Source: JBOGFI01 sp050743365
GTDB lineage: Bacteria > Actinomycetota > Acidimicrobiia > IMCC26256 > JACDBD01
DNA: 30,504 bases
Assembly (NCBI GenBank): GCA_050743365.1
Contig: JBOGFI010000144.1
Coordinates: 1 to 30,504 of the forward strand
Direction: 5' to 3'
In this document: positions 15,407 to 22,427 of the stretch, piece after piece
How the letters are laid out: each line of letters starts with the position of its first letter
Numbering within the stretch: position 1 is the first letter of the stretch
Notes under the pieces: generated by a model
What the model was told of the DNA's origin: nothing
Seen by the model: only the letters and a program-made list of their open reading frames with translations
The model's database searches: none
Made by a program: the position numbers and the translations under genes

Positions 15407-15949
15407 TCAGGAGCGGCCGGCGGGCGCGGGCTTCGTCGCCTGGTGGAAGACGGGAGCGGGCGGCGCACCCAGATCGGGCTTCTCGGCGCCGAGCAGGCGC
15501 CGTGCCTCCTCGCGGTCGGACTCCGTGAAGGCCCGGGTCGTGGTGCAGAACTCGATCATGATCCCGTTGGGGTCCATCACGTAGATCGACGAGCACCAGC
15601 CGTGGTCGACCTCGGCCACGTCGTGGCCGCCGTCGAGCCAGCGCCGCTTGTGCTCGGCGAGCGCATCGAGGCTGGCCGCGTCGAAGGCGAGGTGGTTGGT
15701 CCACACGGGCAGGCCCAGGCCCCGGCTGATCGACGGGTCGAAGTCGTCCGGAACGGTGTCGTCGTAGTGCACGTCCCAGAAGGCGATGAGCCCCTGCCCG
15801 TGGGTGTCGTAGAAGAGGTGGCGGGCCCAGCCGCCGTGCTCGGTCTGGGCCGCCTCGACCTTCACGAGGTCGAAGCCCATGACGTCGGTGTAGAAGGCGT
15901 GCGTGGCCTCGACATCGCGGGTCGCCAGTGCAACGTGGTGGATGCCCAT
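15407..15949 (-). CDS. VOC-superfamily (glyoxalase/extradiol dioxygenase fold) protein
   Basis: A 180-residue vicinal-oxygen-chelate protein. It starts MGIHHVALATRDVEATHAFY, the first beta-alpha-beta unit with a His ligand. VWTNHLAFD gives the second His, and IYVMDPNGIMIEFC gives the Glu ligand, so an H/H/E metal site is complete. That favours an active metalloenzyme (dioxygenase, lyase or isomerase) over a binding protein. The substrate is unknown. The ATG at 15949 has AGGAG 4 bases upstream. It is divergent from pdxH, and a pair of 12-base direct repeats lies between them. It ends 15 bases from the convergent CaiB-type gene. Confidence 0.82.
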   Translation of the reverse strand: MGIHHVALATRDVEATHAFYTDVMGFDLVKVEAAQTEHGGWARHLFYDTHGQGLIAFWDVHYDDTVPDDFDPSISRGLGLPVWTNHLAFDAASLDALAEHKRRWLDGGHDVAEVDHGWCSSIYVMDPNGIMIEFCTTTRAFTESDREEARRLLGAEKPDLGAPPAPVFHQATKPAPAGRS

Positions 15950-15960
15950 CGCGCTCCTCT

Positions 15961-15994
15961 GGTCGTGGTCGGGTTGTCGTCGGGTCGTGGTCGG
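15961..15994. repeat. Pair of 12-base direct repeats in a divergent promoter region
   Basis: GGTCGTGGTCGG occurs at 15961-15972 and again at 15983-15994, 22 bases apart, or about two helical turns. It lies just upstream of the VOC gene start (15949) and the pdxH start (15997 or 16027). Spacing on one face of the helix suits an operator for a dimeric or tandem-binding regulator, though simple sequence drift in a TCG-rich stretch could also produce it. Confidence 0.35.
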
Positions 15995-15996
15995 TG

Positions 15997-16629
15997 ATGG
16001 CGCCAGGGCACGTAGCGTATCGGCACGTGAGTCTCCTCGAGCGCGACGCGGACCCCGACCCGTTCGTGCAGTTCGCCCGCTGGTACGACGAGGCGCGGAC
16101 GGCGGCGGGCGACGACGCCGACAACATGGTGGTGGCGACCGCAACCCGCGACGGCAGCCCCTCGGCTCGTGTGGTGCTGCTGCGCGGCTTCGACGAGCGG
16201 GGCGTCTGCTTCTACACCAACTACGACAGCCGCAAGGGCGCCGAGCTGGCCGCCAATCCGCGCGCTGCCGCCGTGCTGCACTGGCCCGAGCTCCACCGGC
16301 AGGTGCGGATCACCGGTCGGGTCACCCGCCTGGACGAGGCCGAGTCGGTCGCGTACTGGCGCAACCGGCCCCGGGCGAGCCAGCTCAGCGCGTGGGCGTC
16401 GCGCCAGAGCGAGGTCGTGCCCGGCCGGGACGCGCTCGAGGTCGAGGTGGCGCGCCTCGAGGAGCGCTTCACCGACGGCGAGATCCCGCTGCCGCCGTTC
16501 TGGGGCGGATATCGGTTGGAGCCCGACGACTTCGAGTTCTGGGAGCACCGCGAGGACCGGCTGCACGACCGCCTCCGCTACCGGCGCGACGAGCGGAGCG
16601 GCTGGGCTCTCGATCGGCTCGCGCCCTGA
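15997..16629 (+). CDS. pdxH: Pyridoxamine 5'-phosphate oxidase
   Basis: A 210-residue PNPOx that oxidises pyridoxine or pyridoxamine 5'-phosphate to pyridoxal 5'-phosphate using FMN and oxygen. Family blocks appear in order: DPFVQFARWYDEA, NMVVATATRDGSPSARVVLL, GVCFYTNYDSRKGAELAANP (FMN phosphate binding), RQVRITGRV, YWRNRPRASQLSAWASRQS, PLPPFWGGYRLEPDDFEFW and the C-terminal dimerisation end with WALDRLAP. The ATG at 15997 has only a weak ribosome site. A GTG at 16027 gives 200 residues and lies 8 bases after TAGCGT (16013-16018), a possible -10 box for a leaderless mRNA. It is convergent with the YihY-type gene, with a 6-base gap. Confidence 0.9.
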   Translation: MAPGHVAYRHVSLLERDADPDPFVQFARWYDEARTAAGDDADNMVVATATRDGSPSARVVLLRGFDERGVCFYTNYDSRKGAELAANPRAAAVLHWPELHRQVRITGRVTRLDEAESVAYWRNRPRASQLSAWASRQSEVVPGRDALEVEVARLEERFTDGEIPLPPFWGGYRLEPDDFEFWEHREDRLHDRLRYRRDERSGWALDRLAP

Positions 16630-16635
16630 GCGCGC

Positions 16636-17574
16636 TCACGCCTCCTCGCGGTCCCCGGCCCGGGTACTGGCGACGGGCTCGCTGCCCGGCAGCGCAGGAA
16701 GCTCGATGACGGTCCGTTGGGTGCCGTGGCCCCGCTCCCACGCCACCACCTCGGCCACGGCCACGTACACGACCAGCCGCCCGAGGAACAGGAGCCAGGC
16801 CACCACGGCGAAGACGACCCCGATCGTCCCGTAGAGCGACGAGGAGTTGGCCACCAGCCGGGGTACGAGCAGCGTCCCCACCACCTTCAGGACCTCGAGC
16901 GCCACGCCACCCGCGAGCGCCGGGAGCAGGAGCGGGCGCACGCCTACCCGGCGGTTGGGCAGCATCCACGAGGTCCAGACGAAGATGCCGGTGTTGAGCG
17001 TCAGCCCGACGACCAGCGCGAGCGGCGCCACCGCGGCGCCGACCCACTCGATGGCGGCGGTGGCGGCGAAGCTCGCCGCGACCAGCCCACCCAGCCCCGC
17101 GAGCCAGCCCAGGCCCACCAGCCGGTCCTTGATCCCGCGTGCCTTCACCTGCCACGCGGTGTCGTACGCGTACGCGACCGCGCCGGCGAGGCCGAGCCCG
17201 GTCCAGAGCAGGCCGGCCACGCCGATGACGCTGGCCGCTTGCCGGCTCTTCTCGGCCGTGCCGATGGCGTCGGTCATCGTGTCGGCGGCCCGGCCGGTGA
17301 GCCCCAGGTTCTCGACGACGCGCTGGGGCACGTCGTCGGACCCCACCGACACCCACCCGACCACCGCGATCGCGACCAGCACGAGCGGGAACAGCGTGAC
17401 GAAGGCCGTCAGTGTGATGGCCGAGGCCATCTGGCTGCCGTGGAGCTCGCCGAAGCGGGCCTGGAGGGCGAGGAGGAACCCGAGCCAGCGCCGGCGCTCA
17501 CCCAACCGGTCGAGCCGCTTGCGCACGTCGAGGTCCACGTCCTCTTTCGTACCCGGGACGAGCCGGTACGTCAC
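16636..17574 (-). CDS. YihY/BrkB family membrane protein
   Basis: A 312-residue inner-membrane protein of the YihY/virulence factor BrkB family with about six helices. SAITLTAFVTLFPLVLVAIAV is the conserved first helix with the family FxxLFPL pattern. AASVIGVAGLLWTGLGLAGAV follows, and SSSLYGTIGVVFAVVAWL near the C-terminus matches the conserved late helix. Members were once mis-annotated as RNase BN; no function is established. The start is a GTG at 17574 without a clear ribosome site; a GTG 36 bases further in is possible. The charged tail carries ERGHGTQRTVIELPALPG. It is divergent from YhhN, with repeat copy C between them. Confidence 0.82.
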   Translation of the reverse strand: MTYRLVPGTKEDVDLDVRKRLDRLGERRRWLGFLLALQARFGELHGSQMASAITLTAFVTLFPLVLVAIAVVGWVSVGSDDVPQRVVENLGLTGRAADTMTDAIGTAEKSRQAASVIGVAGLLWTGLGLAGAVAYAYDTAWQVKARGIKDRLVGLGWLAGLGGLVAASFAATAAIEWVGAAVAPLALVVGLTLNTGIFVWTSWMLPNRRVGVRPLLLPALAGGVALEVLKVVGTLLVPRLVANSSSLYGTIGVVFAVVAWLLFLGRLVVYVAVAEVVAWERGHGTQRTVIELPALPGSEPVASTRAGDREEA

Positions 17575-17604
17575 GTAGCGCTCGCGGCCGGCGGACTAGA
17601 GGCG

Positions 17605-17678
17605 AGCGACCGGGCCGCAGGTACCCTGCGGCGCAGCGAGCCGGGGCCCGAGCGGCCCGGCCCGCAGGGCCGGAGCGG
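17605..17678 (+). repeat. Dispersed hairpin repeat, copy C
   Basis: Hairpin one has arms CCGCAGG (17615-17621) and CCTGCGG (17625-17631) with loop TAC, centred on GGTACC. It is followed by GCGCAGCGAGC. Hairpin two has arms CCGGCCC (17657-17663) and GGGCCGG (17667-17673) with loop GCA, the same 7-bp stem as the second hairpin of copy B. The copy lies between the divergent YihY-type and YhhN genes. Confidence 0.65.
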
Positions 17679-17695
17679 AAAGCTAGACATTCGCG

Positions 17696-18334
17696 GTGAC
17701 CGGACCGGCGTGGGCCCTGCTGGTGCTGGCGGGAGTCCTGGCAATCGGCGACTGGCTCGCGGTTGCCCGGGGCTCGAAGCCGGTCGAGTACGTCTGCAAG
17801 CCGGGCACCCTGGCCGCGCTCGTGGGGGTCGCGCTGGCGCTCGACCCCGCCGACGGCGACGTGAGGGCGTGGTTCGTCCTCGCGCTGGCGCTGTCGCTGG
17901 CCGGCGACGTGTTCCTCATGCTCCCGCACGACCTGTTCGTCGCGGGGTTGGCGTCGTTCCTGCTCGCCCACCTCGCCTACGTGGTCGGCCTCGACCTGCA
18001 CGGCGGGTCGGCGGGCGAGCTGGCGCTGGCGGCCGTGCCGGTGGCGGTGGTCGGAGCGCTCCTGGCCGCTCGCATCCTGCGGGCGGTCGTGGCCGGCGGG
18101 CGCCGCGAGCTCATCGGGCCACTCGTTGCCTACCTGCTCGTGATCTCGGCCATGGTCACCAGCGCGCTGGCGAGCGGCAGCATCTGGGCCGCGGCCGGGG
18201 CTGTCCTCTTCTTCGGGTCCGACGCCCTCATCGCCGAGACTCGCTTCGTGCGGCCCCACCGCGGTGCCCCCGTGGCGATCATGGTGACCTACCACCTGGG
18301 CCAGGCCGGGCTGGCGCTCTCGCTGTTGCGGTAG
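17696..18334 (+). CDS. YhhN family membrane protein (lysoplasmalogenase-like)
   Basis: A 212-residue protein with about seven or eight membrane helices. The family features are the Lys in VEYVCKPGTLAALVGVAL, the acidic pair around LSLAGDVFLMLP, LLAHLAYVVGL, and the C-terminal LFFGSDALIAETRF followed by TYHLGQAGLALSLL. YhhN/TMEM86 proteins include vertebrate lysoplasmalogenase, which hydrolyses the vinyl-ether bond of lysoplasmalogens. The bacterial role is less clear. The start is a GTG at 17696. No strong ribosome site precedes it; the sequence just upstream is the repeat copy C tail plus AAAGCTAGACATTCGCG. Confidence 0.83.
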   Translation: MTGPAWALLVLAGVLAIGDWLAVARGSKPVEYVCKPGTLAALVGVALALDPADGDVRAWFVLALALSLAGDVFLMLPHDLFVAGLASFLLAHLAYVVGLDLHGGSAGELALAAVPVAVVGALLAARILRAVVAGGRRELIGPLVAYLLVISAMVTSALASGSIWAAAGAVLFFGSDALIAETRFVRPHRGAPVAIMVTYHLGQAGLALSLLR

Positions 18335-18385
18335 CCGTGCCTAATGGGAACACTGAGGCCATAGGCCCAATGCGGAGGTTCCATC

Positions 18386-18577
18386 GTGGACGCGAACACG
18401 GGTGACCGGATCGTCGTGGACAGCGCGCACGTCGGCCAGCCCCAGCGCGGGGGCGAGGTCGTCGAGGTGCTCGAGGGCCGCGGCCAGGAGCACTACCGGG
18501 TGCGCTGGGACGACGGGCACGAGTCGATCTACTTCCCGAGCAGCGACGCCCGGGTCGAGGCGAAGAAGAAGCGCTGA
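18386..18577 (+). CDS. DUF1918 domain protein
   Basis: A 63-residue protein that is essentially one DUF1918 domain: TGDRIVVDSAHVGQPQRGGE, then VVEVLEGRGQEHYRVRWDDG and HESIYFPSSDA. The fold expected is a small SH3-like beta barrel; the function is unknown. The start is a GTG with GGAGG 8 bases upstream. It ends with a basic EAKKKR tail. Such proteins are common and often abundant in actinobacteria, but nothing here reveals a role. Confidence 0.85.
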   Translation: MDANTGDRIVVDSAHVGQPQRGGEVVEVLEGRGQEHYRVRWDDGHESIYFPSSDARVEAKKKR

Positions 18578-18592
18578 GACGTCCAGCCGCCG

Positions 18593-18850
18593 ATGCGCCG
18601 CTCGATCGACGACGCCCTCGACGACCACCCCGCCGACGACGACGAACGGCCGCCCGTGTCGTGGGCGGTCGCGCTCTCGGACGACTGCGACGCGTGCGGC
18701 GACGGTGAGCTGCGGGTGGTGCTCACGATGGAGGAGTCGGGTCGGGCCGGCTACGGACTGGTGGCGCACCTCGGGCCCGTGACCGCCCGTCGCCTGCGCG
18801 CCGCGCTCGCCGACGCGCTGCGCGAGATCGGCGAAGAGCCCGGCCCCTGA
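18593..18850 (+). CDS. Small acidic protein of unknown function
   Basis: An 85-residue protein not recognised as a named family. The N-terminal third is acidic and disordered-looking (DDALDDHPADDDERPP). The middle is VSWAVALSDDCDACGDGELR, with a CDAC cysteine pair. The end is amphipathic: RAGYGLVAHLGPVTARRLRA and ALADALREIGE. Codon use and the ordered second half suggest a real gene. It begins 15 bases after the DUF1918 stop, with no strong ribosome site. Its stop touches the stop of ribB on the other strand with no base between. Confidence 0.6.
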   Translation: MRRSIDDALDDHPADDDERPPVSWAVALSDDCDACGDGELRVVLTMEESGRAGYGLVAHLGPVTARRLRAALADALREIGEEPGP

Positions 18851-19498
18851 TCACAGCAACAGCGGGGCGCCGACCGGCGCGGCCGAGCACTCGACCTGCT
18901 GCCGGCGCTCGGCCACCTGGTCGACCGAGATCATCGCCACCCGGTGCTCGGTGGCGAAGTGCTCGAGGAACGCCAGGCGCGCCGGCGAGCCGTCGTCGTT
19001 CAGCACCTCGCAGATCACCGCCGCCGGCGGCAGGCCGGCGAGCCGGGCAAGATCGACGGCCGCCTCGGTGTGGCCGCGCCGCTCCAGCACCCCCCCGGGC
19101 CGCGCCCGGAGTGGGAACACGTGGCCCGGGCGGACGAACTCGTCGGACCGCGTCAGCGGGTCGAGGACCTTGCGGATCGTGACGGCACGGTCGCCGGCGC
19201 CGATGCCACTCCCGGCGGAGCGATGGTCGATCGAGACCGAGAAGGCGGTGTCGCAGCCCGCCCGCTCGGGCGGGACCATCGGGTCGATCTGGAGCTGGTC
19301 GAGTCGCTCCGCGTCGCATGGCATGCAGACGAGCCCGCGGGCCCAACGCAGCATGAAGTTGACCGCCCCGCCGGTGACCCAGCTCGCGGCCATGGTCAGG
19401 TCGCCCTCGTTCTCGCGGTCCTCGTCGTCGACGACGAGGACCATCTCGCCCCGGCGGATCCGCTTGAGGGCTTCGTCGATGGTGGACAGCGTGGTCAC
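18851..19498 (-). CDS. ribB: 3,4-dihydroxy-2-butanone 4-phosphate synthase (riboflavin synthesis)
   Basis: A 215-residue RibB domain that converts ribulose 5-phosphate to formate and dihydroxybutanone phosphate for lumazine synthesis. The metal and substrate loop is VVDDEDRENEGDL (residues 22-34). GGAVNFMLRWARGLVCMP, the FVRPGHVFPLRARPGGVLER block, and RGHTEAAVDLARLAGLPPAA complete the family. No GTP cyclohydrolase II domain follows: the protein ends after AMISVDQVAERRQQVE and a short tail. Many actinobacteria instead carry a fused RibBA. The start is a GTG with GGAGGAG about 6 bases upstream. It follows the histidine kinase by 23 bases on the same strand, so it is probably in the two-component operon. 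Confidence 0.9.
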   Translation of the reverse strand: MTTLSTIDEALKRIRRGEMVLVVDDEDRENEGDLTMAASWVTGGAVNFMLRWARGLVCMPCDAERLDQLQIDPMVPPERAGCDTAFSVSIDHRSAGSGIGAGDRAVTIRKVLDPLTRSDEFVRPGHVFPLRARPGGVLERRGHTEAAVDLARLAGLPPAAVICEVLNDDGSPARLAFLEHFATEHRVAMISVDQVAERRQQVECSAAPVGAPLLL

Positions 19499-19521
19499 GT
19501 CTCTCCTCCGGTGCTGCGGTG

Positions 19522-20541
19522 TCAGTTGGATGCGGGCAGGGTCACGACCATGCGGCAGCCCTGCGGGTCGCGGCGCTCGGGGCGGATGTCGCCTCCGTGC
19601 AGGTCGACGATCCACTGGGCGATGGCCAGGCCGAGCCCGGCGCCGCCGTCGCTCGAGGCGCGCGCGGTATCTGCCCGGTAGAAGCGCTCGAAGATCCGGG
19701 CCCGCTCGGGCTCGGGGATGCCGGGCCCTTCGTCGAGAACCTCGATGGTCACGCCGTCGACGGCCCGTCGGGCCCGTACCTCGACGTGCCCGCCGTGCGG
19801 CGAATAGCGCACCGCGTTCTCGAGGAGGTTGGCGACCACCTGGTGGACCCGCTCCGGGTCGCCGTCGGCGGTGAGGCCCGGGGTCTCGACGACGACCGAT
19901 ACGTCGACGCCGGGGGCGTGCAGCTGCTGCTCGCGGACGGCGTGCTCGAGCACGGGCTCGACGTCGAAGCGCGCCCGCTCGAGCGGCACCGCGCCCGATT
20001 CGAGACGCGACAGGTCGAGCAGTTGGGTGACGAGCCGGCCGAGCCGCTCGACCTGGGCGAGCATCGTTCGCAGCGTCTGCGCGTCGGGTGGCTCGACGCC
20101 GTCGACGAGATTCTCGAGGACGGCCTGGAGGGCGGTGATCGGCGTACGAAGCTCGTGTGACACGTTGGCCACCAGGTCGCGGCGAACGCGGTCCGTCTCG
20201 GCGAGCTCGGCCGCCATCTTGTTGAAGGCGCGGGCGAGGGTTCCCACCTCGTCGCGCGAGGTGGCGTCGACGCGCCGCTCGTAGTCGCCCTTGGCCATGG
20301 CCGCGGTCGCCTCGGCCATCTCGCGCAGGGGCGAGGTCATTCCGCGGGTGAGGAAGCGCACGATGATGAGCGCGACGCAGCCGGCGATGGCGCCGCTCAC
20401 CGAAGGCCACAGGCCGAGCTTGATGCCGGACCAGAAGACCATGACGGTCACCGCGACGGCGGCGAAGATGACCGCGCCCAGCTTGATCTTGAGCGACGGG
20501 ACGGTATCGAGCGGGCGACGCTGGTGGTGAGCGGATGTCAC
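19522..20541 (-). CDS. HAMP-domain sensor histidine kinase
   Basis: A 339-residue membrane histidine kinase. Two hydrophobic segments (about residues 20-38 and 45-63) are joined by only a few residues, so there is almost no outside sensor domain. A HAMP linker follows (SPLREMAEATAAMAKGDYER). The dimerisation box VSHELRTPI holds the phospho-acceptor H129. The ATP-binding domain has NLLENAVRYS, DEGPGIPE, IFERFYRADTA and GGAGLGLAIA. It probably senses a membrane or cytoplasmic signal, or a partner protein. The start is a GTG overlapping the regulator stop by 4 bases (GTGA). ribB follows downstream. Confidence 0.9.
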   Translation of the reverse strand: MTSAHHQRRPLDTVPSLKIKLGAVIFAAVAVTVMVFWSGIKLGLWPSVSGAIAGCVALIIVRFLTRGMTSPLREMAEATAAMAKGDYERRVDATSRDEVGTLARAFNKMAAELAETDRVRRDLVANVSHELRTPITALQAVLENLVDGVEPPDAQTLRTMLAQVERLGRLVTQLLDLSRLESGAVPLERARFDVEPVLEHAVREQQLHAPGVDVSVVVETPGLTADGDPERVHQVVANLLENAVRYSPHGGHVEVRARRAVDGVTIEVLDEGPGIPEPERARIFERFYRADTARASSDGGAGLGLAIAQWIVDLHGGDIRPERRDPQGCRMVVTLPASN

Positions 20542-21269
20542 CGCGCATCCTCCGCCGCGTCGGTGTCCACCGGCGACCCGTCAGCGGCCGCGTAGCCGAC
20601 GCCATGGACGGTGCGCACGAGGTCGGGCCCGAGCTTGCGGCGAAGGGCCCGAACGTGCGAGTCGACCGTGCGCGCTCCGGAGCCGTCGCTGTAGCCCCAG
20701 ACCAGATCGAGGAGCTGCGTCCGCGTGAAGACCTGGCCCGGGTGGCCGGCGAGGTGGGCGAGCAGGTCGAACTCTGTGGGAGTGAGGTGCACGGTCTCGT
20801 CGCCGCGGCACACGCGGCGGGTGGCAGGATCGAGCTCGACCCCGCCGACCTCCAGCGTGTCACCGACGGCGATGGCGCCGGCCCGCTCCACCCGGCGGAG
20901 CAGCGCATGCACGCGGGCGACGAGCTCACGCGTGCTGAACGGCTTGGTGAGGTAGTCGTCGGCCCCGACCGCCAACCCGACGAGGAGGTCGGTCTCCGAG
21001 TCGCGGGCGGTCAGCATGAGGACGGGCACAGGGCGGTCGCGCTGGATCCTTCGGCACACCTCGAGGCCGTCGAGGCCGGGCAGCATGAGGTCGAGGACGA
21101 CGAGGTCGGGATCGACCCGCTCGCAGAGCTCGACACCGGATGTTCCGTTGCCGGCGATCTCGACCGTGAACCCCTCGCTCCGCAAGCGCGCCGCGACCGC
21201 GGCCGCGATCGGGGCCTCGTCCTCGATCACGACGATCTTGCGTACGGCCGCGGCGACGCCGGGGGGCAT
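20538..21269 (-). CDS. OmpR-family response regulator
   Basis: A 243-residue two-domain regulator. The receiver domain has the acidic pair in VVIEDEAP, the phosphorylation site D60 in VVLDLMLPGLDG, and K109 in YLTKPFSTREL. The DNA-binding winged helix has LTPTEFDLLAHLAGHPGQVF, ARTVDSHVRALRRKLG and VRTVHGVGYA. It pairs with the kinase encoded immediately downstream. The ATG at 21269 gives a short extra N-terminus before RKIVVIEDE. Targets are unknown, but ribB in the same run is one gene whose expression would follow autoregulation. An 89-base gap separates it from the end of thiQ. Confidence 0.9.
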   Translation of the reverse strand: MPPGVAAAVRKIVVIEDEAPIAAAVAARLRSEGFTVEIAGNGTSGVELCERVDPDLVVLDLMLPGLDGLEVCRRIQRDRPVPVLMLTARDSETDLLVGLAVGADDYLTKPFSTRELVARVHALLRRVERAGAIAVGDTLEVGGVELDPATRRVCRGDETVHLTPTEFDLLAHLAGHPGQVFTRTQLLDLVWGYSDGSGARTVDSHVRALRRKLGPDLVRTVHGVGYAAADGSPVDTDAAEDAR

Positions 21270-21358
21270 GCGAGCCAGGATAAGGAGCCGGTCCGCAGGA
21301 GTCTCGCCGGGGATGTGAGGATTCGGTGCAGATCGCCGGATCCGTGGACTCGCCTCGC

Positions 21359-22330
21359 CTAATCGCTCCGATCGTTCGGCTCGTTCGGGAAAGTGATCAT
21401 CGCGTCGGGGTCGGCGGCCACACGCACGGCGTCGCCCACCTCGGGCACATCGTCACCTCGCACCGCGACCTCGAGTGGTGAGCCATCGGCGACCTTCACC
21501 CGCAGCAGGAAGTGATCGCGCCGGAAGCTGAGCCCGGTCACGACCCCCGTGACCGGACCGTCGGGCGCGAGGCGGAGCCCGTCGGGACGCACGGCGACGC
21601 GGCCCGGGCCGAGTGCGTCGGTGACGTTGTAGCCGAGGAAGCCGGCCACAGACTCGGTGCGGGGCCGGCGCCACACGTCGGCCGGCGGCCCGACCTGCTC
21701 GATCCGGCCCCCACGCATGACGGCCACCCGATCGGCGATCGCGAAGGCCTCGTCATGGTCGTGGGTGACGAACAACGCGGTGAGCCCGAGGCGCACGAAC
21801 AGGTCGCGTAGCTCGAGCACGAGGCGGTCGCGCAGGGGCCGGTCGAGCGACCCCAGCGGCTCGTCGAGCATGAGCAGCCGAGGCGCGGGCGCGAGGGCCC
21901 GGGCCAGCGCGACGCGCTGTTGCTCCCCGCCCGACAGCTCGCTGACCCGTCGGTGCTCGTAGCCCGCCAGTCCCACCAGCGCCAGCAGCTCGCGCGCCCG
22001 GGCATCGACCCGGGGAGGGGGCAGGCGTTGCATGCGCAACCCGAACGCGACGTTGCCGAGGACGTCGCGGTGCGGGAACAGCGTGTGGTCCTGGAACATC
22101 AATCCCAGATTGCGGTGGTGGGGGGGCACGCCGGCGAGGTCGGCGCCGCCCCACGCGACCCGTCCCGCGGCCGGTGGCTCCAGCCCGGCGACGGCGCGCA
22201 GCAGCGTGCTCTTCCCGGAGCCGCTGGGGCCGAGCACGCACAGCACCTCGCCGTCGGCGACCTCGAGGTCGATCCCGTCGAGGGCGACGGTGTCGCCGTA
22301 GCGCACGGTCAGTCCGTCGACCTCGAGCAT
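21359..22330 (-). CDS. thiQ: Thiamine ABC transporter, ATP-binding protein
   Basis: A 323-residue ABC ATPase. The Walker A motif is GPSGSGKST (residues 34-42), the signature is LSGGEQQRVALARAL, Walker B is LLMLDEPLGSLDRPL, and the switch His is in FVTHDHDEA. About 90 residues after the nucleotide domain form a TOBE-like regulatory end (AVRPDGLRLAPDG, DHFLLRVKV). This makes it longer than the short enterobacterial ThiQ and more like FbpC/PotA types. The thiamine role is assigned from the operon. The ATG at 22330 is chosen because MLEVDGLTVRYG is the standard start. Just upstream is a strong hairpin. This is the last gene of the riboswitch-controlled operon. Confidence 0.87.
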   Translation of the reverse strand: MLEVDGLTVRYGDTVALDGIDLEVADGEVLCVLGPSGSGKSTLLRAVAGLEPPAAGRVAWGGADLAGVPPHHRNLGLMFQDHTLFPHRDVLGNVAFGLRMQRLPPPRVDARARELLALVGLAGYEHRRVSELSGGEQQRVALARALAPAPRLLMLDEPLGSLDRPLRDRLVLELRDLFVRLGLTALFVTHDHDEAFAIADRVAVMRGGRIEQVGPPADVWRRPRTESVAGFLGYNVTDALGPGRVAVRPDGLRLAPDGPVTGVVTGLSFRRDHFLLRVKVADGSPLEVAVRGDDVPEVGDAVRVAADPDAMITFPNEPNDRSD

Positions 22331-22337
22331 CAGATAA

Positions 22338-22366
22338 CCCCGCCGGAACCAGAGGTTCCGGCGGGG
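22338..22366 (-). promoter_or_regulatory. Perfect 13-bp hairpin in the thiP-thiQ spacer
   Basis: Arms 22338-22350 and 22354-22366 are perfect complements with a 3-base loop. On the minus strand the second arm ends in GGCGGGG and is followed by TTATCTG, then the thiQ ATG. The only Shine-Dalgarno-like bases for thiQ are therefore inside the stem. It could reduce ThiQ translation, protect or process the mRNA, or act as a weak terminator; only two T residues follow the stem. The spacer between thiP and thiQ is 97 bases, long for this operon. Confidence 0.6.
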
Positions 22367-22427
22367 ACCCCGGTAATCCGCTGCGAACGTTGACTCACTG
22401 CTCCGCCTCGTTTTGTGACAAGTGCAT

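Noticed and set aside
19540..20929. A long minus-strand frame upstream of ribB, overlapping the kinase and regulator
   Set aside because: Only the part from 19498 down is RibB. The upstream part is the third-frame shadow of the kinase and regulator, and ribB has its own GTG with GGAGGAG.
22338..22366. Hairpin before thiQ called as an intrinsic terminator of thiP
   Set aside because: Only two T residues follow the stem and thiQ begins 7 bases later in the same operon; a regulatory or processing role fits better, though partial termination is not excluded.
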